From Acidovorax sp. sic0104 (GTDB taxonomy: Bacteria; Pseudomonadota; Gammaproteobacteria; Burkholderiales; Burkholderiaceae_C), in the NCBI RefSeq assembly GCF_019219095.1, contig NZ_JAHUWH010000003.1:62001-126000 (forward strand): a DNA stretch of 64,000 nucleotides, read 5' to 3'. The position numbers and the translations under genes are program-made. Below the pieces are notes generated by a model. It did no database searches. It was not told where the DNA came from and saw nothing but the letters and a program-made list of their open reading frames with translations. Of this stretch, positions 43,817-52,446 are shown one piece after another. Positions within the stretch are counted from its first letter, which is position 1. Each line of letters starts with the position of its first letter.

Positions 43817-43833
43817 CACTTTCATTGAAAGTG
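43817..43833. promoter_or_regulatory. 17-bp palindrome upstream of the small peptide gene
   Basis: CACTTTCA-T-TGAAAGTG, perfect inverted 8-bp arms. It ends 17 bp before the peptide start codon; the ribosome-binding site AGGAGAG lies between. It could be an operator or, in RNA, a hairpin next to the ribosome-binding site. No clear sigma-70 promoter is visible upstream, although a T-rich stretch exists at 43750-43775. Confidence 0.5.
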
Positions 43834-43850
43834 AACTTCAGGAGAGAGCG

Positions 43851-44063
43851 ATGCAAGCAATGATCAGTTCAGGGCTCGAACAAGATGTGCCCGATGGTTC
43901 AGAACTCTTCGTCCAATCAGCAGGTGATGAACCTGCGGAGGATTCCTCGGCACCGGGCCCCTTGACCAAAAGCAGGAGTCACGGGGACACGCAGGGCTTC
44001 CGAGCTGATCCACCACCGAAGATCAAAGGTTCCTCGGATTCGGGAACCAAGAAAAAGGGCTGA
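43851..44063 (+). CDS. 70-residue small protein, candidate modified-peptide precursor
   Basis: ATG at 43851 with a strong ribosome-binding site (AGGAGAG, 5 nt spacing). The product is hydrophilic: an acidic N-terminal half (EQDVPDGSELF, DEPAEDSSAPG) and a basic, Gly/Ser/Pro/Lys-rich C-terminal half ending SSDSGTKKKG. No cysteines, no signal peptide. An acidic leader followed by a differently composed tail, encoded 30 bp before an asparagine-synthetase-like enzyme, is the usual plan of a RiPP precursor. The lasso-peptide rule (Gly1 with Asp/Glu at 7-9 and Thr at -2) does not fit any position cleanly, so a lasso peptide is doubtful. It may be a non-RiPP small protein. Confidence 0.5.
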   Translation: MQAMISSGLEQDVPDGSELFVQSAGDEPAEDSSAPGPLTKSRSHGDTQGFRADPPPKIKGSSDSGTKKKG

Positions 44064-44093
44064 GCTGTCAACACACATCACAGATGACGCTCC

Positions 44094-45719
44094 ATGCTTA
44101 GCTGCAACTTGACGGCTGAAGATCTTGCCAAAGATTGGCATGCCGATGAAACCGGATGGTACTGTGGCCAAAGCTATGTCAAGCCGTACAGCCATCGAAT
44201 CATTGAAACGTTGGCATTCCGTACGAAAGGGCGCATGGCATTTGTGGTGCGTGAACACCTGCGGCGCGGAGTTTCCGCGCTTGAGGTCTCACCACTGCGC
44301 GATGTGTCCGACGATGAATTCGACTCCGCCGTGCACGAGGCCAAGCGCTGGCCGCTGAATCATGTCACGTTGATCATCGATCGGTGCGCCGCCGCCGTTT
44401 CCATCTACTCGGGAGAATGGGCTGTCGCCCCCCTGTACGTCCTCGGAAGACCCGGCATCCTGTACGCGGATTGGGACGTCGCAAACCTATACACGCATGT
44501 CCGATCCTCCATAGATTTCGGCAGAGCCAGCCACTATCTGGTGGGGCTGGGGTGCCCGTATTCACGCGTGACGCTTTTCCCGGAAATATCCCAGCTCACA
44601 GAGCGATCGGAAGCCTTCTGGAACGGGCTTGCAGGAGACCTTCGCATCGACTACCCGCCGCGAGTGGCGCGTCCCGCAGCAAAAGAGCTGCGCGCTGACG
44701 CAGATGTCCTGGGTATGTTCGAGTCCATCCTGGCAGCTTCGATGCGTCGTTGGCTCACCGATGACAGGCCGATGGCGACACAGCTGAGTGGAGGCCTGGA
44801 TTCATCCGTGGTGGCACTGGTGGGCGCCAAGGAAAGCCGACATGGACTGCGCAGCTACGGCCTTGTCATGCCTGGAGAAAATGGCAGGTGGCAGTCCATC
44901 CGCCGGGATGAAGTGGCAGCTCTGGCCGGAGCCAACGACCACCACATTCCGGCCGAGGATCACTTGCCGTTCCTATCTGGAAGCCAGCGTGTGCAGGGCA
45001 CATCTCACGTGCCCTGGGGCGAGTACTACGACGAGGCGCTTGGCGCACTGCTCGACCAGGCCCGTGCAGACGGAATGGATGTGATGTTCACCGGAGCCGG
45101 AGGCGACGAAATATCGGCCGTGACCTGGCGCGAACTTCAGATGCACGGCATATCGAAACCTGACGACGATCCCCCCGAAACGGATGGCGATGGTTTTCCG
45201 CCGTTCCTCACGCCTGCGGGTCTTGATGCCTATCACGCGACGGCGAAATGTCTGGATGAAGCGCCTCGACCCGCAACGGAGCTGAGCGCACTGGAGGCGG
45301 CGGCCAGCGGCACCACCTGCTTCCTGCGCCGCGGCGTATGGCCGGTCAATCCATATTTCACGCCCGAACTCGTTTGGTTCTGTCGGAGTCTGCCTTTCGA
45401 ATGGCGCTACGGTCGCGCACTGCAACGACGCTACCTGCTGCAGCGGGGATGCTCGCAGGAAGTCGCGTTTCCACAAGTCAAGGAATCGTTCTGCGACGTC
45501 ATGGAGCAGTCGTTGAAGCACCGTTCTCGCAATTTGCTCCAGAGCATTTTCAGCGACTCAAGGCTTGCGGCGATGGGCCTCGTAGAAAGATCGGATTTGC
45601 TTCGCACCTACGAAGACTATTGCGCTGACCGCGATGGCCAATGGGGTGATTCGATTCTCGGCGCGGCAGTTCTTGAACTTACCGTGCGGGCACTGGAGCG
45701 CTCACGATCCGCCGCATAG
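44094..45719 (+). CDS. Asparagine-synthetase-like amidotransferase (RiPP cyclase-like)
   Basis: A 541-residue protein. Residues 1-210 resemble a degenerate class II glutaminase domain: the segment IIDRCAAAVSIYSGEW fits the family, but the N-terminal catalytic Cys2 is absent (starts MLSC). Residues 215-535 form the synthetase domain with the PP-loop motif SGGLDSS (residues 232-238), which binds ATP, and FTGAGGDEIS. This loss of glutaminase with retained adenylation is shared by lasso cyclase McjC and beta-lactam synthetases, which activate a side-chain or terminal carboxylate to form an amide. It follows the 70-residue peptide gene and precedes a Tc-like gene. No McjB-type leader peptidase is present. 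Codon usage is less GC-rich than in flanking genes. Confidence 0.75.
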   Translation: MLSCNLTAEDLAKDWHADETGWYCGQSYVKPYSHRIIETLAFRTKGRMAFVVREHLRRGVSALEVSPLRDVSDDEFDSAVHEAKRWPLNHVTLIIDRCAAAVSIYSGEWAVAPLYVLGRPGILYADWDVANLYTHVRSSIDFGRASHYLVGLGCPYSRVTLFPEISQLTERSEAFWNGLAGDLRIDYPPRVARPAAKELRADADVLGMFESILAASMRRWLTDDRPMATQLSGGLDSSVVALVGAKESRHGLRSYGLVMPGENGRWQSIRRDEVAALAGANDHHIPAEDHLPFLSGSQRVQGTSHVPWGEYYDEALGALLDQARADGMDVMFTGAGGDEISAVTWRELQMHGISKPDDDPPETDGDGFPPFLTPAGLDAYHATAKCLDEAPRPATELSALEAAASGTTCFLRRGVWPVNPYFTPELVWFCRSLPFEWRYGRALQRRYLLQRGCSQEVAFPQVKESFCDVMEQSLKHRSRNLLQSIFSDSRLAAMGLVERSDLLRTYEDYCADRDGQWGDSILGAAVLELTVRALERSRSAA

Positions 45720-45745
45720 GTCTCTCCCAGGAACAAGGAGCCGGT

Positions 45746-48700
45746 ATGAACGCGTCATCGGAAGTAGCGAATTTTCTGCAGCACCATCCGGACTTCGATA
45801 TCGAGTCGTTCGACTTTCTTTCACGGGATGCCGTGGATGGACTGGCCCGGTCTGTGGGAGCGTCCAACGGCGTCGTCCAGTCCCTCAAATCCACGCAGCG
45901 CCTTTTGCGCCTAGGCTCAGACCATGCAGTCGCCAGCCTGCTGCGCCAAAGGGGCTTTGACTCTGCCCATTCCATCGCCGCCGTATCGGAGGATTTATGG
46001 GTGGACACCAACCAGGACGCCTTTCCCGAAGGCGCCCGCCAAGCGCGTGACCTTCATCGCCGGGCACAAACAGTCAAGGGCCAGGCGACTCATCTGTGGG
46101 CAGCAGTTCATGGCGCTGTCAGCTCGAAGACTGCGCAAGGCATCGCCTCTCACACGGCGGACAGCCGGCTGGTCGACTTCTTCTCAAGTCTTCCTGACTA
46201 CGAGGCGCTCTTTGGTCCTCAGGACTACTGCAGCTGTGAACATTGCAGGTCGGTTTTTGGACCTGCGGCGTACTTCGTTGACCTCATGAGGATCATCGAT
46301 CGCTATGTGACGCAGCCGAACAAAATCGCCGCGAATCAAACCCTGGAGTCACGGCGCAAAGACCTTTTTTCCTTGCGCCTGGACTGTGCGAACACGAATA
46401 CCTTGGTTCCCACGCTCCAGATCGTGAACACCGTGCTGGAAGAGCGTGCGCGCACTGAGCTTGGGACCTCAGACGTGTTCAAGCGCCTGGCAACACAAAT
46501 CTATCCCCTTCAACTGCCTGGCAACGTCCCGCTCCTGGAGGTTCGGCAGTATCTGGCATCGGTCAATGTCTCACTGGCTGACGTATTTCGCGCGTTCGAG
46601 CGACCACGCTTTGGCGCGCTGGTCCAATCCCATACGGAGAACACATTCACCCTCGAGTTGTCAGGCCCTCCAGTCAATCTGGCGGGCGCTGTGCTCTGCG
46701 TCACGGACAACAGCGGTGCCGAGCAGTTGCGTGTCGTGCAGTCTTGGGATGCACTTACGGCTACAGGCGTTGTGAACCGGGATTGGGCCGCAGGATCCAG
46801 GTTCGAAACCTGCACGGTGGGTCTTGACACGGCCTTTATCGCGCGCGAGGCCCTGTCACTCTCCACAGAGCAGGCTTTTGTCGTGACCAACACGGACACG
46901 TCCGCCAGCTATCTGAAGTCAGCCTACGGTCTGGGTGACGCGCAGCCGCTCTCGGTGCTGGCTGATGCCGCGCTGTTTCGCCAGCACACCGGCATGTCTC
47001 GCGAATCGCTTCCGGAGTTCCTTCTGCAGAACTTGGAATCTGACGAGATTGCGGCCGGGATGGCTCATGACCTTTTCATCAATGCTCCGCTCGCCGACAA
47101 GCACTACGTCGACGTCCAGACCGATGACGAGGGAAAGCAGACGGTCACGAACCTGAATGAAAAAACGCTAGACCGCATCCATCGCTTTTTCAGACTGTCC
47201 GAGTGGACTGGGGTCGCTGCCTCGGATCTTGATTGGGCACTATCCAGCCTGGGGATTCACGACATCGCGGCCGACTCGCTCATCGCGCTGGCCAATGCCG
47301 TGCAGGTGCGCCAATCCTTGGGAAATGCACCGTGGGATATTGCATGTGCCTTCTGGCACGACATCAAGACGACCAACAGCCATGTGACAGGCGGGCCGAG
47401 CGGCAGTCTGTTCGACCGCGTCTTCAATCGACCGGACCAGCTGCGCGGGACGCGCCCCTATCACCCACTCTATGCGGCGAACCCTTTGTACCGCGACACC
47501 CCCAGCAGCATGGCGGCCGATGGATCCGAAACCGTGTCTTGCGGTTTTGGGCGCATGCGTCTGGCCGCGGCGCTGGGGCTGAGCGATGAAGAGCTGACGG
47601 CCGTTACGGCGCTGTTCTTCGACTCCGGTGACACCGTAGTGCTGGACGTGCCAACCCTCACTTTGTTCTTCCGCGCCGCAACGCTGATGAAATTCCTGCG
47701 GCTGACAGCCAATGGTTTGAAAAGGCTCTTGGCGCAGCACTCCATGGATGCACGCGATCCCTGGCCTGCGTCCCGGCTGGAATTACTTTTGACGAGTTCG
47801 CGGGCTCTTTCGGGCGCGGGGCTCACGCCTGCCGTGGTGGATCTGATCGTGCGTGGCGATGCCAGCGGTGTACCTGCATTGCAAAAGCCAGCGTTGCCGT
47901 ACAACGGCGTAAAGACGTTGTGGGCCCAGGCGATGCCTACCCTGATCACGCCGGCATCGTTTGCGGGCGATCTGCTGGATATCCAAGAGTCTGTTCAGAC
48001 TTACTCACTGCTTGCCAGCACACGGCCCGAACTCTTGCTGCAGATGGGGCCAGCGTACAAGACAGTCATGGGGCTAGGCCCAGGGCGTGGCATCGCACTG
48101 GTTCTGATGCGTGTGGGGGTGGGCGAACTCAAGTTCCTCAGTAAGTTGCTGGACTCCGAGCAGATCGCGGCAGTGGCTCGGGCCTTGAACCGCACTTACG
48201 ACGGTCAGCTGTCGTTCTTAACCGAACAGCTCGCCGATCTGATCGGATCCAGCTCGCAAATGCTGCAGGCCGCTGTGTCGTTCTTTGACCAGGTTCTGCA
48301 TGGTCGGCGACCTTGGCTGGCTCAGTTCTTCATGCCCGTAGGGCAGAACACGAAAGCCTGGAACGAACTTGAAAAAAGTGCGCAGGTATTGCGCCGCCTA
48401 CTCTTCGCCTGCGAGAAGCTGCTACTGGAACCAGCGGAAGTGCAAGCCATCACAGCCATGCCCGAAGCCTTCGGACTGCATGATCTTGCGCAACCTGGGG
48501 CAGCAGATATCCAAGCGCTTGTGGACTACAAGGGCCTGCTGCTGCAACTCAACTGCCCCGTGCAGGAGTTCCTTGGCTATCTGGCGCTTGCACCGGATCC
48601 AGTCAATGGTGAGCGGACCAAGCTCCTGGCATTGTCCGATCTGACCGGCTGGGCACCTGAGCAGATCACGGAAGTGGCTGATCGTGTTGGCAATGGGGCT

Positions 48701-49918
48701 GACCTCTACAACACAGTTCCGGGCATCTTGCGGATGAGCGCGGCCTTCTCTGTGCTGGGCAGCATCAACGCCGACATGCGTTTCGCGCACGACATCCTGG
48801 TGCTGCAAAACCTGCCCGTGCAAGATGCCAACGAGGCTGCCTGGAACATCTGGCGAAGAACAGCGTCCTCTGTGGCCACTCTGGCATCGACACGGTTCAC
48901 GGAGCAGGCCTGGCCAGCCGTCGACGCAGTGGCAGTCTCCAAACTCAACGAAGCGCGCCGCGACATGCTCGAGGGTGTTGTCCTGTGGAAAATCCGGGAA
49001 CGATTTGCCGACATCGATAGCAGCGCGCGTCTTTACGCATTCCTTCTCGTCGATGTAAAGACCGGAGGTTGCGCCAGCACGTCCCTGGTCGTCGAAGGCC
49101 TGAGCGCCTTGCAGTTGTACTTGCAGCGCTGCCGCTTGAACCTGGAAGCGGGGGTTGAAAAGCTTGCCATTCCAGATGCCTGGTGGGACTGGATGATGAA
49201 CTACCGCGTCTGGGAGGCAAACCGCAAAATCTTTCTGTACCCGGAGAACTATCTCGTTCCGTCCGTCAGGCGCAACAAGACGACCGTCTTCAAGGCGCTG
49301 GAGGAGTCCCTGCTACAGGCCAATGTCGACGATGGGGCCGTGGCCAGGGCATACCGCGACTATCTCGCCGGCTTGGAACCCATCACCACGCTCACGTTCG
49401 TGGATGCATACCGTTGTCAGCGGCAGGATGACGAAGCTTCCGGAACCCAGACCCTTTTCCTCTTTGCACGCACCCGCGACGAGCCCTACACCTACTACCA
49501 CGCGGCCAAGACCGGTGAAGGTGTCTGGACAGAGTGGGCAAAGATCAACGTCACCATCGACTCTCCCCACATTGCTCCGGTCTATGCGTTTGGCAGGCTG
49601 TTTCTGTTCTGGGTGCATCTTCGCCGCGTCTCCACATCGGAAATCCGCGCTCCCGAGGGCGGTACGGTCGCTGTGTCCGCCAACAGCGCTTCATACCAGG
49701 CGACCATCAGCTACTCGTTCCGCGATGTCGATGGTGATAGCTGGGTGGCAACCGTGTGGCGCTTCCTGATGATGCAGTTCGGTACGTCAATAAAGCGCAG
49801 GCCGACGACATCAAAGAGTTTGCAGATATTGCTCCCCCCTCCAGTGGGTACAACCTGCCAAACTTCGACTATCTGGTCCGTCTCTACAAGGGGCTGTATC
49901 CGGGCGTGCATATCGTGA
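45746..49918 (+). CDS. Tc toxin subunit A-like protein, truncated after the neuraminidase-like domain
   Basis: A 1,390-codon frame. The N-terminal alpha-helical shell shows the hallmark DYCSCEHCRSVFGPAAY near residues 160-175 (VRP1 region), a beta-rich receptor-binding-like insertion near 290-380, and a neuraminidase-like domain marked by WWDWMMNYRVWEANRKIFLY near 1146. Complete TcA proteins have about 2,500 residues, with a pore domain and a TcB-binding end; both are absent. Homology-like sequence ends near 49741, in GDSWVA; the last 58 residues read through the next gene in another frame. It starts 26 bp after the synthetase gene. TcA proteins bind insect or other cell surfaces and inject a toxin; this copy cannot form a channel, so it is either decayed or reused as a surface-binding protein. 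No TcB or TcC gene is nearby. Confidence 0.8.
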   Translation: MNASSEVANFLQHHPDFDIESFDFLSRDAVDGLARSVGASNGVVQSLKSTQRLLRLGSDHAVASLLRQRGFDSAHSIAAVSEDLWVDTNQDAFPEGARQARDLHRRAQTVKGQATHLWAAVHGAVSSKTAQGIASHTADSRLVDFFSSLPDYEALFGPQDYCSCEHCRSVFGPAAYFVDLMRIIDRYVTQPNKIAANQTLESRRKDLFSLRLDCANTNTLVPTLQIVNTVLEERARTELGTSDVFKRLATQIYPLQLPGNVPLLEVRQYLASVNVSLADVFRAFERPRFGALVQSHTENTFTLELSGPPVNLAGAVLCVTDNSGAEQLRVVQSWDALTATGVVNRDWAAGSRFETCTVGLDTAFIAREALSLSTEQAFVVTNTDTSASYLKSAYGLGDAQPLSVLADAALFRQHTGMSRESLPEFLLQNLESDEIAAGMAHDLFINAPLADKHYVDVQTDDEGKQTVTNLNEKTLDRIHRFFRLSEWTGVAASDLDWALSSLGIHDIAADSLIALANAVQVRQSLGNAPWDIACAFWHDIKTTNSHVTGGPSGSLFDRVFNRPDQLRGTRPYHPLYAANPLYRDTPSSMAADGSETVSCGFGRMRLAAALGLSDEELTAVTALFFDSGDTVVLDVPTLTLFFRAATLMKFLRLTANGLKRLLAQHSMDARDPWPASRLELLLTSSRALSGAGLTPAVVDLIVRGDASGVPALQKPALPYNGVKTLWAQAMPTLITPASFAGDLLDIQESVQTYSLLASTRPELLLQMGPAYKTVMGLGPGRGIALVLMRVGVGELKFLSKLLDSEQIAAVARALNRTYDGQLSFLTEQLADLIGSSSQMLQAAVSFFDQVLHGRRPWLAQFFMPVGQNTKAWNELEKSAQVLRRLLFACEKLLLEPAEVQAITAMPEAFGLHDLAQPGAADIQALVDYKGLLLQLNCPVQEFLGYLALAPDPVNGERTKLLALSDLTGWAPEQITEVADRVGNGADLYNTVPGILRMSAAFSVLGSINADMRFAHDILVLQNLPVQDANEAAWNIWRRTASSVATLASTRFTEQAWPAVDAVAVSKLNEARRDMLEGVVLWKIRERFADIDSSARLYAFLLVDVKTGGCASTSLVVEGLSALQLYLQRCRLNLEAGVEKLAIPDAWWDWMMNYRVWEANRKIFLYPENYLVPSVRRNKTTVFKALEESLLQANVDDGAVARAYRDYLAGLEPITTLTFVDAYRCQRQDDEASGTQTLFLFARTRDEPYTYYHAAKTGEGVWTEWAKINVTIDSPHIAPVYAFGRLFLFWVHLRRVSTSEIRAPEGGTVAVSANSASYQATISYSFRDVDGDSWVATVWRFLMMQFGTSIKRRPTTSKSLQILLPPPVGTTCQTSTIWSVSTRGCIRACIS

Positions 49919-50661
49919 CGCAATGGGAGATGACGGAGCCGAACCTGTTCGCGTTTCGCGCCTACGGACTGAACGTGGTCGTGGTGTCAGGGGCCCTTGT
50001 GCGCGCCAAGTGCCTTGAACAAGAAGGGTTGGCCCTGATCCTGGGCCATGGAATCGGGCGCTTCATCGGCGGTTCTCCCTCTGATGAGGCTGGATACGCT
50101 TGCACCGGGCAGGCGGATCACTTCTCTGCAGGCTACATCATCAACCAGACCTTCTACGGCAACTCAACACCCTATCTCAAGAGCGGGATCAAACAGGTGT
50201 GCGAGTTGTTCGAAAGCATTCAAAAGGACAACCGCGGAGGGTCTGACCGTTGCGAAGAGCCTTCCATAGCTTGCCGCATCCAATCGCTCAAGGACGCGCA
50301 ATCGGGCAAGAACTTGCCTTATTGCGCTGGTGCGCCTGTCCCCGGTGCGTTGCAATTGCTATCGGCCCAGGCGCTGTCTGTGGCAGACACTGCGGGCCTT
50401 GAGCTCGCCTTCAATCTGCCGCTCAAAGCTTCAACAGTCACTGATGTGACCAGATACACCATCACCCCCGTAAGCAGCGTGCTGACGGCAATGGTCGATC
50501 CGCTGGATCCTACCCGCGCTCTATTGACGGTAAGGTTTCCACAGGATGTCGAACAGGAGTTTTCCATTGCCGTGAGCAATCTGCGCGCGTCCGATGGGTC
50601 TTCATTGGACCGAGAGCATTCGGTGGTGAACTTCCGCCTCGTAGAGGCCAGCAGCATTTGA
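49756..50661 (+). pseudogene. M48-like protein missing its N-terminus, with degenerate zinc site
   Basis: The frame opens at 49741 (after a stop at 49738) and the first usable codon is GTG at 49756, overlapping the Tc-like gene by 163 bp in another frame. Product up to 301 residues. Residues 60-115 resemble a metalloprotease core (VVVVSGALVRAK ... EQEGLALILGHGIGRFIGG), where M48-type enzymes have HExxH; here it is HGIGR, so the catalytic Glu and second His ligand are lost. The C-terminal 100 residues look like an Ig-like beta domain. There is no signal peptide, as expected if the original 5' end was deleted. It may be a broken gene fused to the Tc remnant, or a natural pseudoenzyme. Confidence 0.6.
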
Positions 50662-50678
50662 ACACCAGGCAGACAAGC

Positions 50679-51236
50679 ATGACTACACAGATGTCACCTC
50701 TGCCAGACTCGGTCCGCTCGATGATGCCTGAGAACATCGATTGGGAAAGGCATTGCCAGGAGCTTGGCGATGCATTGGGTCTCGATGCCCCCGTCTCCCG
50801 TGAGGTGTTGCAAAGGGTGGCGCACGATGACGACTATGCAAAGCGGCTGTTCGCAGGACGCCGGCACCCTCCATTGCTGCGAGCGCTGCTTGATTCTGCG
50901 CCGTCACCATCTCCGAAGCCAATTCAATCGCTTTCCAATGGAATGCTTGCACGCGGGCTGGCCAACGCGATGGGGCGATGGGCTTCTGCAGGGTTTGCTA
51001 CGCTTCCACCAGAGGCGGTGGATCGGCGAAGAGCCGCTTGCGAGAGCTGTCCGAACTTGATGGATGCTCCTCCCAAGTTGGCCTACGCACTGGTGCGCCG
51101 ATTGGACGGCAAGGTATGTGCTGCCTGCGGGTGCGCAGTCGCCACGAAAACGCGATTCCCGACAGAGGCATGCCCTGAAGAACACCCACTGCGGCCTGGC
51201 TTGACGCGATGGCTGGAACCGCTTGCTTCGGGCTGA
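50679..51236 (+). CDS. Small Cys-rich protein with paired CxxC motifs, unknown function
   Basis: A 185-residue protein. The N-terminal two thirds are helical. The C-terminal 65 residues hold CESC and CAACGC plus a final Cys in TEACPEEH, a likely zinc or iron-sulfur binding unit. I do not recognise the family. The ATG at 50679 is preferred over an in-frame TTG at 50658. It starts 17 bp after the M48-like frame and is the last gene of the island; the island ends in the 106 bp before the convergent binding-protein gene at 51343. Confidence 0.65.
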   Translation: MTTQMSPLPDSVRSMMPENIDWERHCQELGDALGLDAPVSREVLQRVAHDDDYAKRLFAGRRHPPLLRALLDSAPSPSPKPIQSLSNGMLARGLANAMGRWASAGFATLPPEAVDRRRAACESCPNLMDAPPKLAYALVRRLDGKVCAACGCAVATKTRFPTEACPEEHPLRPGLTRWLEPLASG

Positions 51237-51342
51237 TGTTTCCTGAATCGACTGCAGCGCAGGTTCTGCGAATGCAGCCCCTTGCGACCCTGCTTGGCTT
51301 GCCAGGGGCGCCCATGAAGTTTTTTAGAACCGGCTCACGTTC

Positions 51343-52302
51343 TCAACCCTTGCCCACATTGAAGCTGGTATCGAACGTGCCCCGCACATCCAGGCGCTGC
51401 TTGATGAGGCCTGCAGCCAGATAAAAATCCGCCGTCTTCTGCTGGTCGGCCAGCACCTGTGCATCGATGTCCTGCCAGCGGGTGGCGCGCCGGTCGAACT
51501 GCAGTTGCGCAGCGTCGGCCGGGATGCCGATGATGCGGGCCAGCGACTGGCCGAACGACTTGGAGTTCTGGTACGACCAGACCTGCGCGCGCGCCACGCG
51601 GTCCTTGAAGTCCTGCAGCACGGCGCGCTTTTCGGCCAGCGCCGCATCGGTGGCAGCCAGGAAGGACAGGCCCGTCCACAGCCCGCGGCCACTGACCAGC
51701 ACGCGCGCATGGCCACTCGTTTCGGCCAGCGCCGTGTAGGGCTCCCAGGTGGCCCAGGCGTCCACCGAGCCCTGGGTGAGCGCGAGCTTGGCGTCAGGCG
51801 GCGGAATGAAGCGCAGCTGCACGTCGTCGGCCTTGAGGCCGGCCGATTCCAGCACCTTGAGCGTGACGAAGTGGCCGATGGAGCCCCGGTTGGTGGCAAT
51901 GCTCTTGCCTTTGAGATCGGCCGCTGACTTGAGCGGCGAGTTGGGGGCCACCAGCACGGCGGTGCCGTAGGCGTCCGACCGGCTGGCCGCAAACGCCTTG
52001 ACCCGGCTGCCTGCCGCCAGGGTGAACAGCAGCGGCGCGTCGCCGATGGGGCCGAAGTCCACGGCATTGGCATTGAGCGCCTCGGCCAGGGGCGCTGCCG
52101 CCGGGAATTCGCTCCACTTGATGTCATAGGGCAGGTTTTTCAGTTCGCCTGCCGCGTCGAGCAGCGCCTGCAGGCCGCCCTTCTGGTCCCCCGCGCGCAG
52201 CAGCACGCGCGACGACGTCTGGGCATGGGTGAGCACGGGCGAGAGAAAGGAGCTGGCGGCGACAGAGGCGGTCAGCAGATGGTGGAATTGGCGGCGCAGC
52301 AT
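51343..52302 (-). CDS. Sulfonate-type ABC transporter substrate-binding protein (SsuA family)
   Basis: A 319-residue periplasmic protein. A signal peptide ends THAQ; the mature sequence has the SsuA/NMT1-like fold (DQKGGLQALLDAAGELKNLPYDIKW, GPIGDAPLLFTLAAGSRV, ATNRGSIGHFVTLKVL). It would bind aliphatic sulfonates or a similar small acid. No permease or ATPase genes are adjacent, so it probably uses a distant transporter. About 100 bp upstream is a motif (52403-52417) shared with the aldolase operon. Confidence 0.88.
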   Translation of the reverse strand: MLRRQFHHLLTASVAASSFLSPVLTHAQTSSRVLLRAGDQKGGLQALLDAAGELKNLPYDIKWSEFPAAAPLAEALNANAVDFGPIGDAPLLFTLAAGSRVKAFAASRSDAYGTAVLVAPNSPLKSAADLKGKSIATNRGSIGHFVTLKVLESAGLKADDVQLRFIPPPDAKLALTQGSVDAWATWEPYTALAETSGHARVLVSGRGLWTGLSFLAATDAALAEKRAVLQDFKDRVARAQVWSYQNSKSFGQSLARIIGIPADAAQLQFDRRATRWQDIDAQVLADQQKTADFYLAAGLIKQRLDVRGTFDTSFNVGKG

Positions 52303-52402
52303 GGTGGTGTGTGAGGAACAGAATGGTCAAAACAGAAGGTGGTCTTTGAAGGATTGCAACACCCGCCGCCCGCCACACCAACGAAGGCTTGCGACCATTC
52401 AT

Positions 52403-52417
52403 ATGCGGTTTTCGCAT
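52403..52417 (-). promoter_or_regulatory. ATGCG-GTTTT-CGCAT palindrome upstream of the SsuA-like gene
   Basis: A perfect 5-5-5 inverted repeat 101 bp upstream of the start at 52302. It matches the 15-bp site at 55528-55542 in 13 of 15 positions, and the next bases (ATG-AC-GCC pattern) also agree. Candidate site of a common LysR-type regulator; no such gene is adjacent. Confidence 0.5.
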
Positions 52418-52446
52418 GCACGCCCCGATTCCGCCAGGGCCGGCGC

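Noticed and set aside
43851..44063. Lasso peptide precursor
   Set aside because: The only Thr at -2 followed by Gly is TQ-GF, which would need Asp/Glu at ring position 7-9; the acid is at position 5. No McjB-like protease gene is present. Kept only as a generic precursor candidate.
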